Source: Alcanivorax sp. S71-1-4
GTDB taxonomy: Bacteria > Pseudomonadota > Gammaproteobacteria > Pseudomonadales > Alcanivoracaceae
Length of the DNA: 64,000 nt
Direction: 5' to 3'
Assembly: GCF_009846755.1 (NCBI RefSeq)
Contig: NZ_AQOR01000011.1
Location: 49,041-113,040 of the forward strand
In this document: positions 63,967-64,000 of the stretch, piece by piece
Layout of the letters: every line of letters starts with the position of its first letter
Position numbering within the stretch: the stretch's first letter is position 1
Position numbers and translations under genes: made by a program
Notes under the pieces: model-generated
Told to the model about the DNA's origin: nothing
Database searches by the model: none
The model's input: the letters and a program-made list of their open reading frames with translations, nothing else

Positions 63967-64000
63967 GTGAGTCAGGAGTGGTGGGATTCGCTGCGCTCTT

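Overview
The window is about 64 kb of dense, GC-rich gammaproteobacterial core chromosome. About 50 protein genes and five tRNA genes are packed with short gaps, 1-4 bp start/stop overlaps and shared bidirectional terminators. The gene order matches, from memory, the Pseudomonas aeruginosa block acnB ... lpxH-ppiB-glnS-folD-tRNAs-tig-clpP-clpX-lon-hupB-ppiD-fabI-npp transporter-mltD-gloB-rnhA-dnaQ ... fimL-nudC ... sohB-oxidoreductase. The Pseudomonas-like order and the large lipid-anchored lipase suggest a marine Pseudomonadales/Oceanospirillales relative such as Alcanivorax. That placement is inference. I saw no phage, insertion-sequence transposase, integrase, plasmid gene or CRISPR array.

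Layout. 0-16 kb: murB (cut by the window edge), a DMT exporter, an isochorismatase-type hydrolase, a YchJ-like SEC-C protein, a class V aminotransferase, acnB, a lipid A acyltransferase, miaE, a VolA-like lipase, lpxH-ppiA, ppiB and glnS facing folD. 16-26 kb: a tRNA-Pro/Arg/His cluster with a clear sigma70 promoter, then the protein quality-control row tig, clpP, clpX, lon, hupB, tRNA-Asp, ppiD, followed by fabI. 26-37 kb: a leftward operon of lytic transglycosylase MltD, two YejA-type binding proteins and the YejB/E/F peptide importer, with gloB upstream. 37-46 kb: a methyltransferase, rnhA-dnaQ, fimL, nudC, a small membrane protein, sohB, acuI and zntB. 46-51 kb: DUF934-cysI, DUF2970, a MATE exporter and nfuA. 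51-64 kb: an M48 lipoprotease with a frameshifted tail, two separate ABC1/UbiB-type kinases, msrA, a 106-residue SET-domain protein, a RluA-type pseudouridine synthase, a second Lon, a small methyltransferase, a DMT transporter, rimO, thpR, tRNA-Pro(CGG) and an RlmG-like methyltransferase.

Functional themes are proteostasis (trigger factor, ClpXP, two Lons, PpiD, two cyclophilins, SohB, M48), cell-envelope building and recycling (MurB, LpxH, acyltransferase, FabI, MltD with the peptide importer), translation and tRNA/rRNA modification (GlnS, MiaE, RluA-type, RimO, RlmG-like) and sulfur/Fe-S metabolism (CysI, NfuA, AcnB). The least ordinary signals are two copies of an inverted-repeat-bounded intergenic element (4411-4580 and 50444-50715), a homopolymer frameshift in the M48 protease, an MltD/dual-binding-protein importer operon that looks like a muropeptide or antibiotic-peptide uptake unit, a divergent FolD, and an ABC1 kinase with an altered KxGQ motif. 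I found no clear new defence or mobile system.
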